Shown here piece after piece: positions 1-9,002 of a stretch of 64,000 nucleotides of DNA. The notes beneath the pieces are model-generated. The model made no database searches, had not been told where the DNA came from, and saw only the letters and a program-made list of their open reading frames with translations. The first letter of the stretch is position 1. Each line of letters starts with the position of its first letter. The translations under genes and the position numbers were made by a program. This DNA is from an uncultured Planctomyces sp. (GTDB lineage: Bacteria > Planctomycetota > Planctomycetia > Planctomycetales > Planctomycetaceae): the NCBI GenBank assembly GCA_937904325.1, contig CALGTK010000187.1:17939-81938 (forward strand). Reading direction: 5' to 3'.

Positions 1-856
1 GGATCAGATTCACGTGAACGTTCAGACCGTAGAGCCACTCGACCAGGTGTGACGCGTCGTCGGGGAAGTCGTTCTTCCCAGCCAGCATGAGATACTCAAT
101 CATCACCGGAATGCCCTGCCGGCGATTCAGCTCACGAATTGTTTCCTGAAGTTCTTCAAGCGGGTGCTTCTTTGTCAGTGGGATAAGCTCGCGGCGGACG
201 TCGGGATTCACGCTGTGAAGACTTAAAGCCAGATTCACTTTTGGAAAGCGATCGGCGCACTGCAGCATTCCGTCTGGAACGCCGACTGTGGAAACGAGAA
301 TGCTACCGGGCGAGCGGTTGAACAAGTTCGGCGCAGTCAAAGTGTCCAGTGTTTCGAACAGGTTTTCCTTGTTGTGAAATGGCTCACCCATCCCCATGAA
401 GACGATGTTTTGAAGTCGTCGTCCTTCGGTAGCCAGAAGCTGGCCCGTTTGCACCACCTGATCGAGAATCTCGGCTGACGACAGGTTCTGTGCGATCCCC
501 ATCTTGCCCGTCGCGCAGAAATCACACGCTGCAGCGCATCCGACCTGACTGGAGACGCAAAGTGTCGATCTGCCCGTCGCGATGCGCAGGATGACCGATT
601 CGATCAACATTCCGGCTTTAGTTTTCAAAAGCAGCTTCGATGCGCCGTCGACCTGAGAATCACACCGACGAAACAGTTCGAGCGCGTGGCAACGGACTCG
701 GTCACGTCCAGGAAATCGGTCCAGCGCGACATCGTCGGCCTCGAACTTCTTGAATAGTCCGTTTCGCAATGCGCGAATATGCTCGGGATCAAGCCGCGTT
801 TCTTTACGCAGCCGCTCCAGCGATTCGTTGTCAAAGATGCTTACCAGGTCGGTCAC
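1..856 (-). CDS. rlmN: RlmN/Cfr-family radical SAM rRNA methylase (3' end outside window)
   Basis: Probable 23S rRNA (adenine-C2) methyltransferase, which also acts on some tRNAs in known RlmN proteins. About 285 codons are visible. I translated it from a GTG start at 856; the protein opens MTDLVSIFDNESLERL. The radical SAM cluster motif is CAAACDFC (CxxxCxxC), followed by the family motif FMGMGEP and later a LALSLHS stretch. The visible part ends at YGLNVHVNLI, where E. coli RlmN (about 384 aa) still has a C-terminal region with the second catalytic cysteine, so that residue cannot be checked. The GTG lies three bases after the stop of the upstream PhoD-like gene, which suggests co-transcription. 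RlmN is likelier than Cfr because it is near-universal, but the two cannot be separated on this fragment. Confidence 0.87.
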   Translation of the reverse strand, partial: MTDLVSIFDNESLERLRKETRLDPEHIRALRNGLFKKFEADDVALDRFPGRDRVRCHALELFRRCDSQVDGASKLLLKTKAGMLIESVILRIATGRSTLCVSSQVGCAAACDFCATGKMGIAQNLSSAEILDQVVQTGQLLATEGRRLQNIVFMGMGEPFHNKENLFETLDTLTAPNLFNRSPGSILVSTVGVPDGMLQCADRFPKVNLALSLHSVNPDVRRELIPLTKKHPLEELQETIRELNRRQGIPVMIEYLMLAGKNDFPDDASHLVEWLYGLNVHVNLI

Positions 857-859
857 GGA

Positions 860-3193
860 TCAACCAAGTTTGTTTTCGCCTGCATTTTCATTCTGATGAA
901 TCGTCACTGGCCAACCCGGGAACTGGTTACCAGCTTTTCCATCGGTCGCGTCGATGAGAAAACGAAAACAGTCCAGGTGGTACGTTTTCGCTGCTGTGTC
1001 GATCGTTACCAGACCGAAACCGCTCGCCTTCTGATGGGCAAGCTCATAGCGATTCTTGTTCTTGCCGACCTCGGGATTACCGACCGCGTAGACGTAGACT
1101 TTGTTGCCGAAGCCGTCGAGGAACTGGCCTGTGTTTTCGTGTCCGTGCTTCGGACGATTCTGATGAGGCATGCCCATTTCGTCCGGTCGCCACCAGCGAG
1201 GATAACCGGCTGCGATCGCGGGCGTGCAGAACGACCAGTTGCTGTCTCGCTGTTTTTCGACTCCGTATTGTGAAAGAGTCGTCAGATGCTGGTCGCCGTT
1301 GATGTGCAGCGCCTTTGACTTACGGAGAATATTGATTGCGTTGTTGCGAGCGGTCTGCGGCCAGCCACCGGAATCCAGGTCGGCCTTCAAGTAACCGTTG
1401 TAGCCGCCGTGGTGAGTTGCGACTCCGGCAAAGACCGTCTGGCTGAGCAGCACTTTGATCGTGTGGCCTCGCCAGTCGTTGCCCCACTCTTCCAGGAATT
1501 TCTCCTGCCGTTCGCCGAGCAGCACCAGGCCCGGCTTGTCGAGGTGTGCTGTGGAGACATTCTGGTCTTTCACATGGTCAGCGCGACCGCTACCGGTTTC
1601 GACTCGTTCAGGCCCGCTCTTGAACTGGCGATCGCTCAGAATGGCAAAGCTGACGCCACCATAGACCATGTCTCCGTAATAGACGCTCATGTTCTGTTTA
1701 ACCGGTGTGGGGTCGTAGAAGTCTGGATGATGCCCCGCGCATGTTCGATGCACGGCGTTGACCATCCTGACCGGTTCGCGGTAGCCGCCTTTCGACGATG
1801 CCCCCTTATCCAGTTCCAACATCGGGGCACCGCCTTCGCCCCAGTAATTTCCCTGGAAGACGTCGTGGTCATCGGGAATACAGACCGTTGGCCGGTCCTT
1901 CAAAGCGTGCCGGAACGCCCAGCCGAACATGTAGAATTTGCGAAGGTAGTTGAGGATCGCCCGATCAGCCGGGTCACGAATCAAACCGTAACCGCCGTGG
2001 TTTTCGTAGAGCTGATCGCCCGAAAAGTACAGCATGTCAGGGTCGAGTTTGACGAGGTTATTAGCAACGGGTTCGTAGGGAAATCCGTAATCTTTCTGGC
2101 AAGTCAACGCTCCCAGACGCAGTGGACGACCGCTCGGATTAGCCTTGATTGTGCCAGTCCAGTCGGAGTCAATTGTTGTACCGTCTGTTCCCTTTTCCGA
2201 ATAAACCAGCCGGTACGGAGTGTCTGACTTTTCATTCCAGTTGGCGATGCGAAACGTCGCCGTCCAGGCATCGGTGTCGAGCTTGGAATTTCCAACCGAC
2301 TTCCATTTTCCGTCTTTCCGAATCTGTAGTTCGACGTTCTGATTATCTTTTTCGCCAAGCGGCCCGGTCAAAGCACTCATCTTCAGAACGAAGCCTTCGT
2401 CACTGCGAGAATCGCTCAGCGAATACATCGACCAGAGAATCGGGCCAAACTTCTGTTGCGGCGAGACGGTGAAGGCGTCCCCATCGACTGCCCAGTTCTG
2501 GAATCGATATCGGCTACCGCGGGCTTTGCCTCTTTCCGGCAAAGAGAAGTTGTTGACAATCGCCACGTTGCCGAGCACGGCCTGAGCTGGCGCGTTGAAC
2601 GCGACCGTTCCAATCGTCTTGCCGGACTTGTCGGTTGCTGTCAGCGCCAGGCGAAAGCGGCCACCTTCTTCAGGTTTTCCCGTCAGGTGCAACGCGAACA
2701 ATTTCGAATTAGATCCTTCTCGAATCTCGCTTTTGTTTCGCCCCAGCACGAGCGATCCATCGACCAGCCCAGCGTTCAGGCCGTTCTTGGCGAAACTATT
2801 GCTGCGGTACTCGTTGATTTCGCTGCGGATGCCGACTCGAAATCCCGCGCCGCCTGCGGTTTTTCCGGCTTCGATTTCTTCGATGTCGACCGACATCTCA
2901 AACGAGCCTTTGAGATTTGTAATCTGGTGAGTGATGAGGTGAACGTTTCGATCGCCACCGGTCGACTGACACTCGGCTGCTCCGTCAGCGATCACCCAGT
3001 TCTCCATGGGGTTGGCCCAGAACTCGCCACCAAGCCACACGCGATCCTGCGTCGTCCCCCACTTCCCAACGACTGAATGGCCCTTTTTGTCCCTCACAGC
3101 AGCCACGGCTGGATCATTTGCTTCGCCCGTCGCCAGCAATGTTGTTCCTGCCGCCGCGATTTTCAGAGCTGTTCGTCGATCAAGTGAAGTCAT
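860..3193 (-). CDS. PhoD-like metallophosphatase, Tat-exported
   Basis: Predicted secreted alkaline phosphatase/phosphodiesterase of the PhoD type, 777 aa. The N-terminus has a twin-arginine signal ([14 protein letters not shown], residues 3-16). A jelly-roll-like N-terminal half of about 350 residues, probably a substrate or surface-binding region, precedes the phosphatase domain. Metal-site motifs are YFSGDQLYE (about residue 388), [14 protein letters not shown] (about 441) and HINGDQHL (about 633). I chose the ATG at 3193, with GAGG seven bases upstream; a TTG 12 bases earlier is also open but would place the ribosome site inside the gene. Longer than typical PhoD (500-550 aa) because of the N-terminal half. 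Family placement is firm; the substrate is not known. It is divergent from the enolase gene and close-coupled to rlmN. Confidence 0.88.
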   Translation of the reverse strand: MTSLDRRTALKIAAAGTTLLATGEANDPAVAAVRDKKGHSVVGKWGTTQDRVWLGGEFWANPMENWVIADGAAECQSTGGDRNVHLITHQITNLKGSFEMSVDIEEIEAGKTAGGAGFRVGIRSEINEYRSNSFAKNGLNAGLVDGSLVLGRNKSEIREGSNSKLFALHLTGKPEEGGRFRLALTATDKSGKTIGTVAFNAPAQAVLGNVAIVNNFSLPERGKARGSRYRFQNWAVDGDAFTVSPQQKFGPILWSMYSLSDSRSDEGFVLKMSALTGPLGEKDNQNVELQIRKDGKWKSVGNSKLDTDAWTATFRIANWNEKSDTPYRLVYSEKGTDGTTIDSDWTGTIKANPSGRPLRLGALTCQKDYGFPYEPVANNLVKLDPDMLYFSGDQLYENHGGYGLIRDPADRAILNYLRKFYMFGWAFRHALKDRPTVCIPDDHDVFQGNYWGEGGAPMLELDKGASSKGGYREPVRMVNAVHRTCAGHHPDFYDPTPVKQNMSVYYGDMVYGGVSFAILSDRQFKSGPERVETGSGRADHVKDQNVSTAHLDKPGLVLLGERQEKFLEEWGNDWRGHTIKVLLSQTVFAGVATHHGGYNGYLKADLDSGGWPQTARNNAINILRKSKALHINGDQHLTTLSQYGVEKQRDSNWSFCTPAIAAGYPRWWRPDEMGMPHQNRPKHGHENTGQFLDGFGNKVYVYAVGNPEVGKNKNRYELAHQKASGFGLVTIDTAAKTYHLDCFRFLIDATDGKAGNQFPGWPVTIHQNENAGENKLG

Positions 3194-3389
3194 TTGTTTC
3201 CTCAAAGTGAGCAGGCCGGCCGCGTGATTCCAGTGCAGAGTCTGCCGACGAAATTACGGGTCTCTCGCACGATCTTCAACACAGTCGCCACACAGGCAGT
3301 CACGAAAAACGAAAACGGGCGTAAACACAGCGATCTTCGGCTACCATCCTGCGACTAACTTTCCAATGTCTCAGACCAGCCGATGTGTC

Positions 3390-4733
3390 ATGACTTCAAC
3401 TCGAATTCAAAAAGTTCATGCCCGAGAAGTTTTCGACAGCCGCGGACGGCCGACGGTCGAAGTCGAAATCGCGTGCGAAGGTTATCGGGCCGGTCGGGCG
3501 ATCGTGCCCAGCGGTGCGAGTACCGGCGTGTTCGAAGCTCTCGAACTTCGAGACGGCGATGCCGACCGACTTCAGGGGTTGGGAGTTCGTCGTGCCGTGG
3601 AAAACGTCAATTCCGAAATTCGATCGGCACTCGTTGGTCAGGACGCCACCGATCAGCAGACAATCGATCAACTTCTGATCGAATTGGACGGGACGCCGAA
3701 CAAGTCCCGACTCGGCGCGAATGCGATTCTCGGCGCGTCGCTGGCTGCCGTTTACGCCGCGGCTGAAGCTGAAGATGTCCGGCCAGTCGATCAATTCCGT
3801 TTCATCTGGAACGAACACTCCACGCGTGTCAGTTCCGGGAGAACCGGTAATCCCGGTTTGGCTTCGTGCTTGCCACTTCCCATGGTGAATATGATCTCCG
3901 GAGGCAAGCACGCTGGCGGGAACCTGGACTTCCAGGACTATCTTATTTTGCCGGTCGGAGCGACGTCGTACCCGCAGGCTTTTGAGTGGATCGTCACGGT
4001 CTATCAGCATGTTGGGCGACTGCTGACGAAATCCGGATTCGAAGGCGTGTTGGTTGGTGACGAAGGCGGGTACGGGCCGAAGCTCGCGTCGAACGAGCAG
4101 GCGCTCGACTTTGTCGTCGCTGGAATCGAAGCGGCTGGACTTCGGCCTGGCGAGGATGTTTGCATCGGACTCGACGTTGCTAGCGCGCATTTTCATCAAG
4201 AAGGGAAGTACCGACTTGCCGCAACCGGCGAGGAAGAACTCATCGCGTCGGAGGTGATCAACCTGCTCGAAGACTGGGTCAATCGGTACCCGATTATCAG
4301 CATCGAAGACGGCCTCGACGAAAACGACTGGGATGGCTGGAAAGAATTGACGCAAAGACTCGGCGATCGAGTTCAACTGATCGGCGACGATCTCTTTGTG
4401 ACCAACAAAGAACGTTTGCAACGAGGTATCGATTCCGGAGTCGCCAACAGTGTGCTGATCAAACTGAACCAGATTGGGACGCTGACCGAGACCCTTCAGG
4501 CGATGAAGCTTGCATTGGAGAATGATTATTGGCCGGTCGTGTCCGCTCGAAGCGGCGAGACTGAAGACACAACGATCGCCGACCTGGTTGTCGCAACGGG
4601 TGCCGGGCAATTGAAAGTTGGCTCGGTCGCAAGAAGCGAGCGTCTTGCGAAGTACAACCAGTTGCTTCGCCTGTCCGAGTGCGACGAATTCAGCTACGTC
4701 GGCGGAGCAATCTTCGACGCGATCCGTAATTAG
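3390..4733 (+). CDS. Enolase-family protein with two altered active-site residues
   Basis: Clearly a full-length enolase homologue (447 aa; family about 430). It has the SGASTG loop, GDEGGYGP, the metal ligands in IGLDVASAHF, ISIEDGLDENDW and IGDDLFVTN, the catalytic lysine in VLIKLNQIG, and the phosphate-binding lysine in GQLKVGSVARSER. Two positions differ from E. coli enolase: the glutamate of IQEFMI (E167) is aspartate here (FQDYLI), and the histidine of SHRSGETED (H369) is alanine (SARSGETED). I read both directly from codons (GAC and GCT). There is also an insertion of roughly 15 residues before PMVNMISGG. The start at 3390 matches the usual enolase N-terminus; an in-frame ATG at 3366 would add eight residues. 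It could be a working but divergent enolase or a paralogue with other chemistry, so I give no symbol. Confidence 0.88.
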   Translation: MTSTRIQKVHAREVFDSRGRPTVEVEIACEGYRAGRAIVPSGASTGVFEALELRDGDADRLQGLGVRRAVENVNSEIRSALVGQDATDQQTIDQLLIELDGTPNKSRLGANAILGASLAAVYAAAEAEDVRPVDQFRFIWNEHSTRVSSGRTGNPGLASCLPLPMVNMISGGKHAGGNLDFQDYLILPVGATSYPQAFEWIVTVYQHVGRLLTKSGFEGVLVGDEGGYGPKLASNEQALDFVVAGIEAAGLRPGEDVCIGLDVASAHFHQEGKYRLAATGEEELIASEVINLLEDWVNRYPIISIEDGLDENDWDGWKELTQRLGDRVQLIGDDLFVTNKERLQRGIDSGVANSVLIKLNQIGTLTETLQAMKLALENDYWPVVSARSGETEDTTIADLVVATGAGQLKVGSVARSERLAKYNQLLRLSECDEFSYVGGAIFDAIRN

Positions 4734-4773
4734 ACAGAAATTCGCAGGGAGCGTCGAGACACACCCTACCAAA

Positions 4774-6189
4774 TTACGGGATGGTCCTTGCAGCGGTCGA
4801 CGTTGCTGCTGGCAGAAACTGCAGGCTGCGAACCTGGGCGATGTCCTGACCACCGAATTGGTCGACGAGTTTGCTTTCGACGGCGTACACAAAGGCGACC
4901 TGCCGACCGTCGGGGGCGGAACACAAGTAGTAGAACCAGTGCATCGGGGCGTTGCCGGCGACGCCGGTTGCGGTCACGCGATAGAGCCAGCGGCCGTCGG
5001 TTGTCGGAATCTGTTCGGCCCTTTCGATTTTTCGAAACTGAGTCCCGAGTGCAGTCTGAATGTCAGACTGAAACTGCGGCTCGGAAGTGTGGCTTCCGGC
5101 GGCCGCCTGCGGAACTGGCGACACGTTGCACTGTGCGATCAAGCTTCCGTTGCGAAGATAACGGAGCACGGCGACATCTTTGGTCTGGTGAAAAACGTGC
5201 CAGTCGCGATCGCAGGCGAACGTCAGATTCCAGGGACACGAGAATCCGAGTGCAAGTTGTTCGGCTTCCGGACTGATGGGAATTGCGTCGATCGCCGAGT
5301 CCGTCAAACCGCCCTTTACTCCAGAAATCTGTCGGTCGACATAGACGGTAGCCGTGACGTTCATGCCGGGGCTGACCGCCCCAACAGTTCGCTTTTCCGT
5401 CTGAGTAATCTTCGCCTGTCGGATGTGATTTGCTTTGCGGTCAAAGGCAATCTCACCGTCGACCTCGATGTTGGCGAACGCGCCCAGCGTCGCTCCTTCG
5501 ACTCCGCCAGAAATCTTTACGATGACGTACTGATCGTCGATCTTGCTGACCGAACATTTAAGCGAGCTTTTGGAAACCGCCTCGATGCCCGTCAGCATTG
5601 GCAGAGTCCAGTAGTGAGGTTCCCACGACGTTCCCTGCTCGACCTGAGTTGTTGGCAGCAGCGCGGCCAAAGCGAGACTGTCGCCGGGCGACCGCAATAG
5701 TTCGGTGGCAAGGTAGGACATGCGAGTGTCCGGCGACCAGACCCGGATACCGGTTGCCGTTCCTTCGGCAACGATCTGTCGAGAGTTGGCTGGAAGCTGG
5801 TTAACCGTTCTTTGCCTGTCGATCGTGATGTCTGCTTCGGCGAGTTGGTAACGCCGCAACGCTCGGAAAGCATCGGCATCCTGACCACCGGCTGCGAGTC
5901 GTCGTTCGAGGAAACTGAATTTACCGTCAACTTTCAGCTTCAATTCAGAAGGCTTCTTTGCATTTGCGACCGCCTCTGCAGCGGCGGCCGGCTGCGACGA
6001 AGTTTCGATCGTGCCGCTCACCTGGAGCCGGCACCTCACCGAGAAAACACGTTGCTCGGTGACCAGTTCACTGATTGAAACCGGTTCAGCCGCCGATAGC
6101 CCACCACTCAGCGACAGGAATTGCAGGATGCTGGCAGTGAAGACGGTCAAACTCCGTCCGTGTCGATATGTTCTACCCTGCCGATCCAT
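4774..6189 (-). CDS. Secreted protein of unknown function
   Basis: 471 aa with a clear Sec signal: basic RQGRTYRHGRS, hydrophobic TVFTASILQFLSL, then GLSAAEP as cleavage site. The rest is soluble and beta-rich in appearance, with an alanine-rich linker near residue 55 (QPAAAAEAVANAKK). A C-terminal part around WLYRVTATGVAGNAPMHWFY resembles the simple lipid- or membrane-binding beta domains common in planctomycete exported proteins, but I cannot name a family. ATG at 6189 was chosen because AGGAG lies seven bases upstream; the frame remains open further upstream into rsgA, but that extension is arginine/proline-rich and lacks a signal. It lies 134 bases downstream of rsgA on the same strand and is convergent with the enolase gene (40 bases between stops). 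Confidence 0.75.
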   Translation of the reverse strand: MDRQGRTYRHGRSLTVFTASILQFLSLSGGLSAAEPVSISELVTEQRVFSVRCRLQVSGTIETSSQPAAAAEAVANAKKPSELKLKVDGKFSFLERRLAAGGQDADAFRALRRYQLAEADITIDRQRTVNQLPANSRQIVAEGTATGIRVWSPDTRMSYLATELLRSPGDSLALAALLPTTQVEQGTSWEPHYWTLPMLTGIEAVSKSSLKCSVSKIDDQYVIVKISGGVEGATLGAFANIEVDGEIAFDRKANHIRQAKITQTEKRTVGAVSPGMNVTATVYVDRQISGVKGGLTDSAIDAIPISPEAEQLALGFSCPWNLTFACDRDWHVFHQTKDVAVLRYLRNGSLIAQCNVSPVPQAAAGSHTSEPQFQSDIQTALGTQFRKIERAEQIPTTDGRWLYRVTATGVAGNAPMHWFYYLCSAPDGRQVAFVYAVESKLVDQFGGQDIAQVRSLQFLPAATSTAARTIP

Positions 6190-6323
6190 GGCGGGCTCCT
6201 TCGATAAAACCATAAAGCCGCGATTGTGAGAGCGGAAATCGCCAATCCGAACGCGGTAGCAGAGCCAAAGTGGCGATTTCGGGCAAGATGAATCGTGGCG
6301 ACGGGCGGGCCAGCCTCTAGCGG

Positions 6324-7490
6324 TTACTCGCCTTCTTCCTGGCCAGACATGATTCTGAGGTAGCTGTGGTAGCGGGTTCGGGTGATCAGGGCGTCTGAAA
6401 CGGCCTGTTTCACTCGGCAGCCGGTTTCGTGGGTGTGTGAGCAGTCCGGGAAACGGCACAGCGCAACAAACGGGCGAAACTCGACAAAGAAGCCTTCGAC
6501 CTCTTCAGGGATTACATCCCACAGGCCGAGCTGCCGGATGCCTGGCGTGTCGACGACCCAGCCACCGAATTCAAGCGAGACCAGAATCGCTCGCCTGGTC
6601 GTATGTTTTCCCTTGTGCGTCCAGGTGCTGACATCTTTGGTTGGCTGTGCCAGCCCAGGCTGAATCGAATTGAGCAGCGACGATTTTCCGACGCCACTCT
6701 GGCCGGTGAAGACTGACTGCTTTCCTTTAAGCAGGTTTCGCAGCAACCGTATTCCGCCACCGGTTTCAGCACTTGTCAGAACGGTCTGGTAGCCGAGCTG
6801 GCCGTACAGCCCGAGAATCGGCTGTAGTTCCACCGGGTCAATAAGGTCGGCTTTATTAATGCAGACGATTGCTTCGGTACCGCCCTTGGCAGCGCTGATG
6901 ATGAACCGGTCGATAAGGCTCGGTTTGAGCACCGGGTCGACTGCCGACATCACAATCACGACCTGGTCAACGTTGGAAACAATGACGTGCTCATGCCGCT
7001 TGCTGCCTCGCGAAAGCGTGCTGCGTCGAGGGTCGACACGTTCGATGACTCCGTGCTCTTCGTCCAGCTTCTGAAACAGTACGATGTCGCCAGCGACAAC
7101 CGCGTTGCGAGCGTCTCTCGACATGGTGCGAACGACTCGCCGAACGGTGCATTCGTAGCTTTCTCCGGTGTCGGTTTGTACGATCGAGTTCAAGCCCGTG
7201 GCACTCAGAATCCGGCCGGACTGGCAGTTGGGCGAGTCGACTTCGATCGTCAACTCGCCAGATGCGTCGTCACCGTCCTGGACGATGACTGTCCGGGATC
7301 GGGTCAGATCACCCTTCCCTGACAGCCGTTCGGCGGACGGCAAATCCTCTACACGGGCGCCCGCTGCGTCGTCGGTATCGGTAATTCCCGACGCATCTCG
7401 CGTCAGTTTGTTGTCGTTCCGCGACCGTTTGCCACGATTCTTTCGAAACGCAACCCGCTGTTTCTGTTTGTTCTTGCCGCGTTTCGCCAC
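6324..7490 (-). CDS. rsgA: Ribosome small-subunit-dependent GTPase A
   Basis: 388 aa circularly permuted GTPase that helps late maturation of the 30S subunit in the cytoplasm. Order of motifs shows the permutation: an N-terminal OB-fold region (about residues 60-140), then NKAD (about 212), then the P-loop GQSGVGKSSLLN (about 263), DTPGIRQLGL (about 315), and a zinc-binding tail C-x5-C-x-H-x5-C in CRFPDCSHTHETGC (about 345-358). The first 30 residues are very basic (AKRGKNKQKQ...), a probable RNA-contacting extension. GTG start at 7490, matching the family N-terminus with GGAG nine bases upstream. A TATAAT box lies about 31 bases upstream of the start codon. Confidence 0.95.
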   Translation of the reverse strand: MAKRGKNKQKQRVAFRKNRGKRSRNDNKLTRDASGITDTDDAAGARVEDLPSAERLSGKGDLTRSRTVIVQDGDDASGELTIEVDSPNCQSGRILSATGLNSIVQTDTGESYECTVRRVVRTMSRDARNAVVAGDIVLFQKLDEEHGVIERVDPRRSTLSRGSKRHEHVIVSNVDQVVIVMSAVDPVLKPSLIDRFIISAAKGGTEAIVCINKADLIDPVELQPILGLYGQLGYQTVLTSAETGGGIRLLRNLLKGKQSVFTGQSGVGKSSLLNSIQPGLAQPTKDVSTWTHKGKHTTRRAILVSLEFGGWVVDTPGIRQLGLWDVIPEEVEGFFVEFRPFVALCRFPDCSHTHETGCRVKQAVSDALITRTRYHSYLRIMSGQEEGE

Positions 7491-7520
7491 GAGGACTCCG
7501 AAGTCACTTCACCCAATTGG

Positions 7521-7526
7521 ATTATA
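7521..7526 (-). promoter_or_regulatory. Candidate -10 box for rsgA
   Basis: A perfect TATAAT on the minus strand, preceded by TGAC (near an extended -10). It would start transcription about 24 bases upstream of the GTG. No good -35 hexamer is present at 17 bases, so this rests on the -10 only. Confidence 0.45.
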
Positions 7527-7563
7527 GTCAGTTTTTGCCGCCATCGGCTGATTTTGTTGTATT

Positions 7564-7592
7564 TTGCAATCTCGAACACAGAGTTGCATACT
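7564..7592 (+). promoter_or_regulatory. Candidate promoter for the helical-repeat gene
   Basis: TTGCAA and CATACT are separated by 17 bases, about 120 bases upstream of the ATG at 7711. It is a moderate match to the sigma-70 consensus, in a divergent intergenic region where a plus-strand promoter is expected. Confidence 0.35.
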
Positions 7593-7710
7593 AGCCGGAT
7601 TCCACGAACCCGCCGATGCAACAAAGGTTCGCCGTCCAATTTTCCTGCGGCTGAGCTTTTCCCGCCCTCAGAGTTCCAACCGGACCTGAGATATCCAAAC
7701 AGGAGTCGTC

Positions 7711-8862
7711 ATGACCACCGCTTTTGATCGAATCGCTGAGCTGAAATCTTCTGAAGGGCCGCAAGCGGCAATCGATCTGCTGATCGAAACTCTGCGCGAA
7801 GAAAAGAACTACCACCGCGTGTTTGACGCTCTGCTGATGAAAAAGAAGAACGAACTCGGTCTGTCGCTGCTGAACCCGACGTCGCTGGACGACGTCCCTG
7901 CCAATCAGCGATCCGACTTCGAAAAATACTACGTCGATTGTGCTCGCGAAACCGGCACGCTGTTTCTCAAGAGCGATCAGCTCAGCGAAGCGTGGGTGTA
8001 TTTCCGCACGATTCAGGAGCCCGATGCAATCTCGGAAGCTCTCGAAACCGCGACACTGCCCGAGGACTACGAAAAATCTCAGGAGCTGATCAACATCGCG
8101 TTGTACGAAGGGGCGAACCCGGTCAAAGGACTGCAGTTCCTGCTCCAGTCAAACGGAACGTGTAACACGATCACGGCGATGGACCAGGCGATGCAGGGTC
8201 TGGAAGGGGAAAACCGACAGAAGGCGGCGGCGATGATCGTCAGCCATCTTTACGACGAGCTGGTCATGACGGTGAAGTCGGAAGTCGAACGCCGTATGCC
8301 GCTTCCGCCGTCGGCCAACGAACCGACTTTGCGTGAATTGATCATGGGGCGTGAGTGGCTTTTCCAGGAAGGCAACTACCACATCGACGTCTCGCATCTG
8401 AACTCGGTCGTGCGATTTGCCAGGTTCCTCGATCCGGGTACGCCGGAACTCGAACTTGCCGTGCAACTGGCCGATTATGGCTGCAACCTGGACACGCAGT
8501 TTCAGTACCCGGGCGAGGCACCGTTCGAAGATTTCTACCCATCGCACCAGCACTTTCTGAACGTGCTGCTCGGTCGAAACGTCGATGAAGCGATGGCGTA
8601 CTTTCAGCAGAAGCTCGACGCCGAACCGGACGAACCTGATCAGCAGATGATCGCGTACGTAATGGTCGACCTGTTGATCCGTTGCGACCGCATCGACCAG
8701 GCGATGGAAGTCGCCGAAAAACATCTGCGGTTCCTGGAAGAGCAAACATTTTCGTTCGCGGAACTTTGCATCAAGGCCGGGAAGCTGGATGCCTGGTCCG
8801 AAGCGTCTAAAGCAAAGGGCGATCTTGTCGCATTCACAGCCGCCATTGTTCACGGTTCGTAG
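7711..8862 (+). CDS. Helical-repeat (TPR-like) protein of unknown function
   Basis: 383 aa, soluble, no signal peptide or membrane segment. The sequence is almost wholly amphipathic helix with repeated pairs of the TPR type, for example the stretch around VDEAMAYFQQKLDAEPDEP and the later RIDQAMEVAEKHLRFLEE. It is acidic overall. The start has a good ribosome site (GGAG seven bases upstream of ATG). No catalytic motif is visible. I take it for a cytoplasmic scaffold-like protein of a kind found in planctomycetes, without a known role. It stands alone: divergent from rsgA and followed by a strong palindrome. Confidence 0.75.
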   Translation: MTTAFDRIAELKSSEGPQAAIDLLIETLREEKNYHRVFDALLMKKKNELGLSLLNPTSLDDVPANQRSDFEKYYVDCARETGTLFLKSDQLSEAWVYFRTIQEPDAISEALETATLPEDYEKSQELINIALYEGANPVKGLQFLLQSNGTCNTITAMDQAMQGLEGENRQKAAAMIVSHLYDELVMTVKSEVERRMPLPPSANEPTLRELIMGREWLFQEGNYHIDVSHLNSVVRFARFLDPGTPELELAVQLADYGCNLDTQFQYPGEAPFEDFYPSHQHFLNVLLGRNVDEAMAYFQQKLDAEPDEPDQQMIAYVMVDLLIRCDRIDQAMEVAEKHLRFLEEQTFSFAELCIKAGKLDAWSEASKAKGDLVAFTAAIVHGS

Positions 8863-8870
8863 CACAAGCA

Positions 8871-8961
8871 GGCCGGACCAGGGAGCGAAGCGACGATGTT
8901 CCGGCAGCAACATTTGTTGATGATGCAACAATGCCGGAGCGGCGTTTCGCTTGATCCGGCC
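8871..8961. repeat. 91-base imperfect palindrome
   Basis: The ends GGCCGGA (8871-8877) and TCCGGCC (8955-8961) are perfect complements. The arms continue with AGCGAAGCG against CGTTTCGCTT and with TTCCGGCA against TGCCGGA, separated by short bulges. The apical part contains TTGTTG and CAACAA. It begins eight bases after the stop at 8862, so it could act as a terminator or mRNA 3' stabiliser, but it lacks a T-tract and is much larger than usual, which also fits a REP- or MITE-like dispersed element. Confidence 0.7.
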
Positions 8962-9002
8962 GGTACCTATTCATTTTCAACTGGCTGCTGACGGCATCCT
9001 TT

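Noticed and set aside
1409..2227. Plus-strand open frame inside the PhoD-like gene.
   Set aside because: The minus strand here encodes conserved phosphatase motifs; the plus frame is only a by-product of codon bias.
3396..4892. Long antisense open frame of 498 codons across the enolase gene.
   Set aside because: It is the shadow of a strongly coding plus-strand gene with all enolase motifs; the antisense protein has no recognisable domain.
4618..5700. Plus-strand open frame of 360 codons.
   Set aside because: It covers the end of the enolase gene and the complement of the exported protein at 4774-6189; both of those have signals and homology, this one has none.
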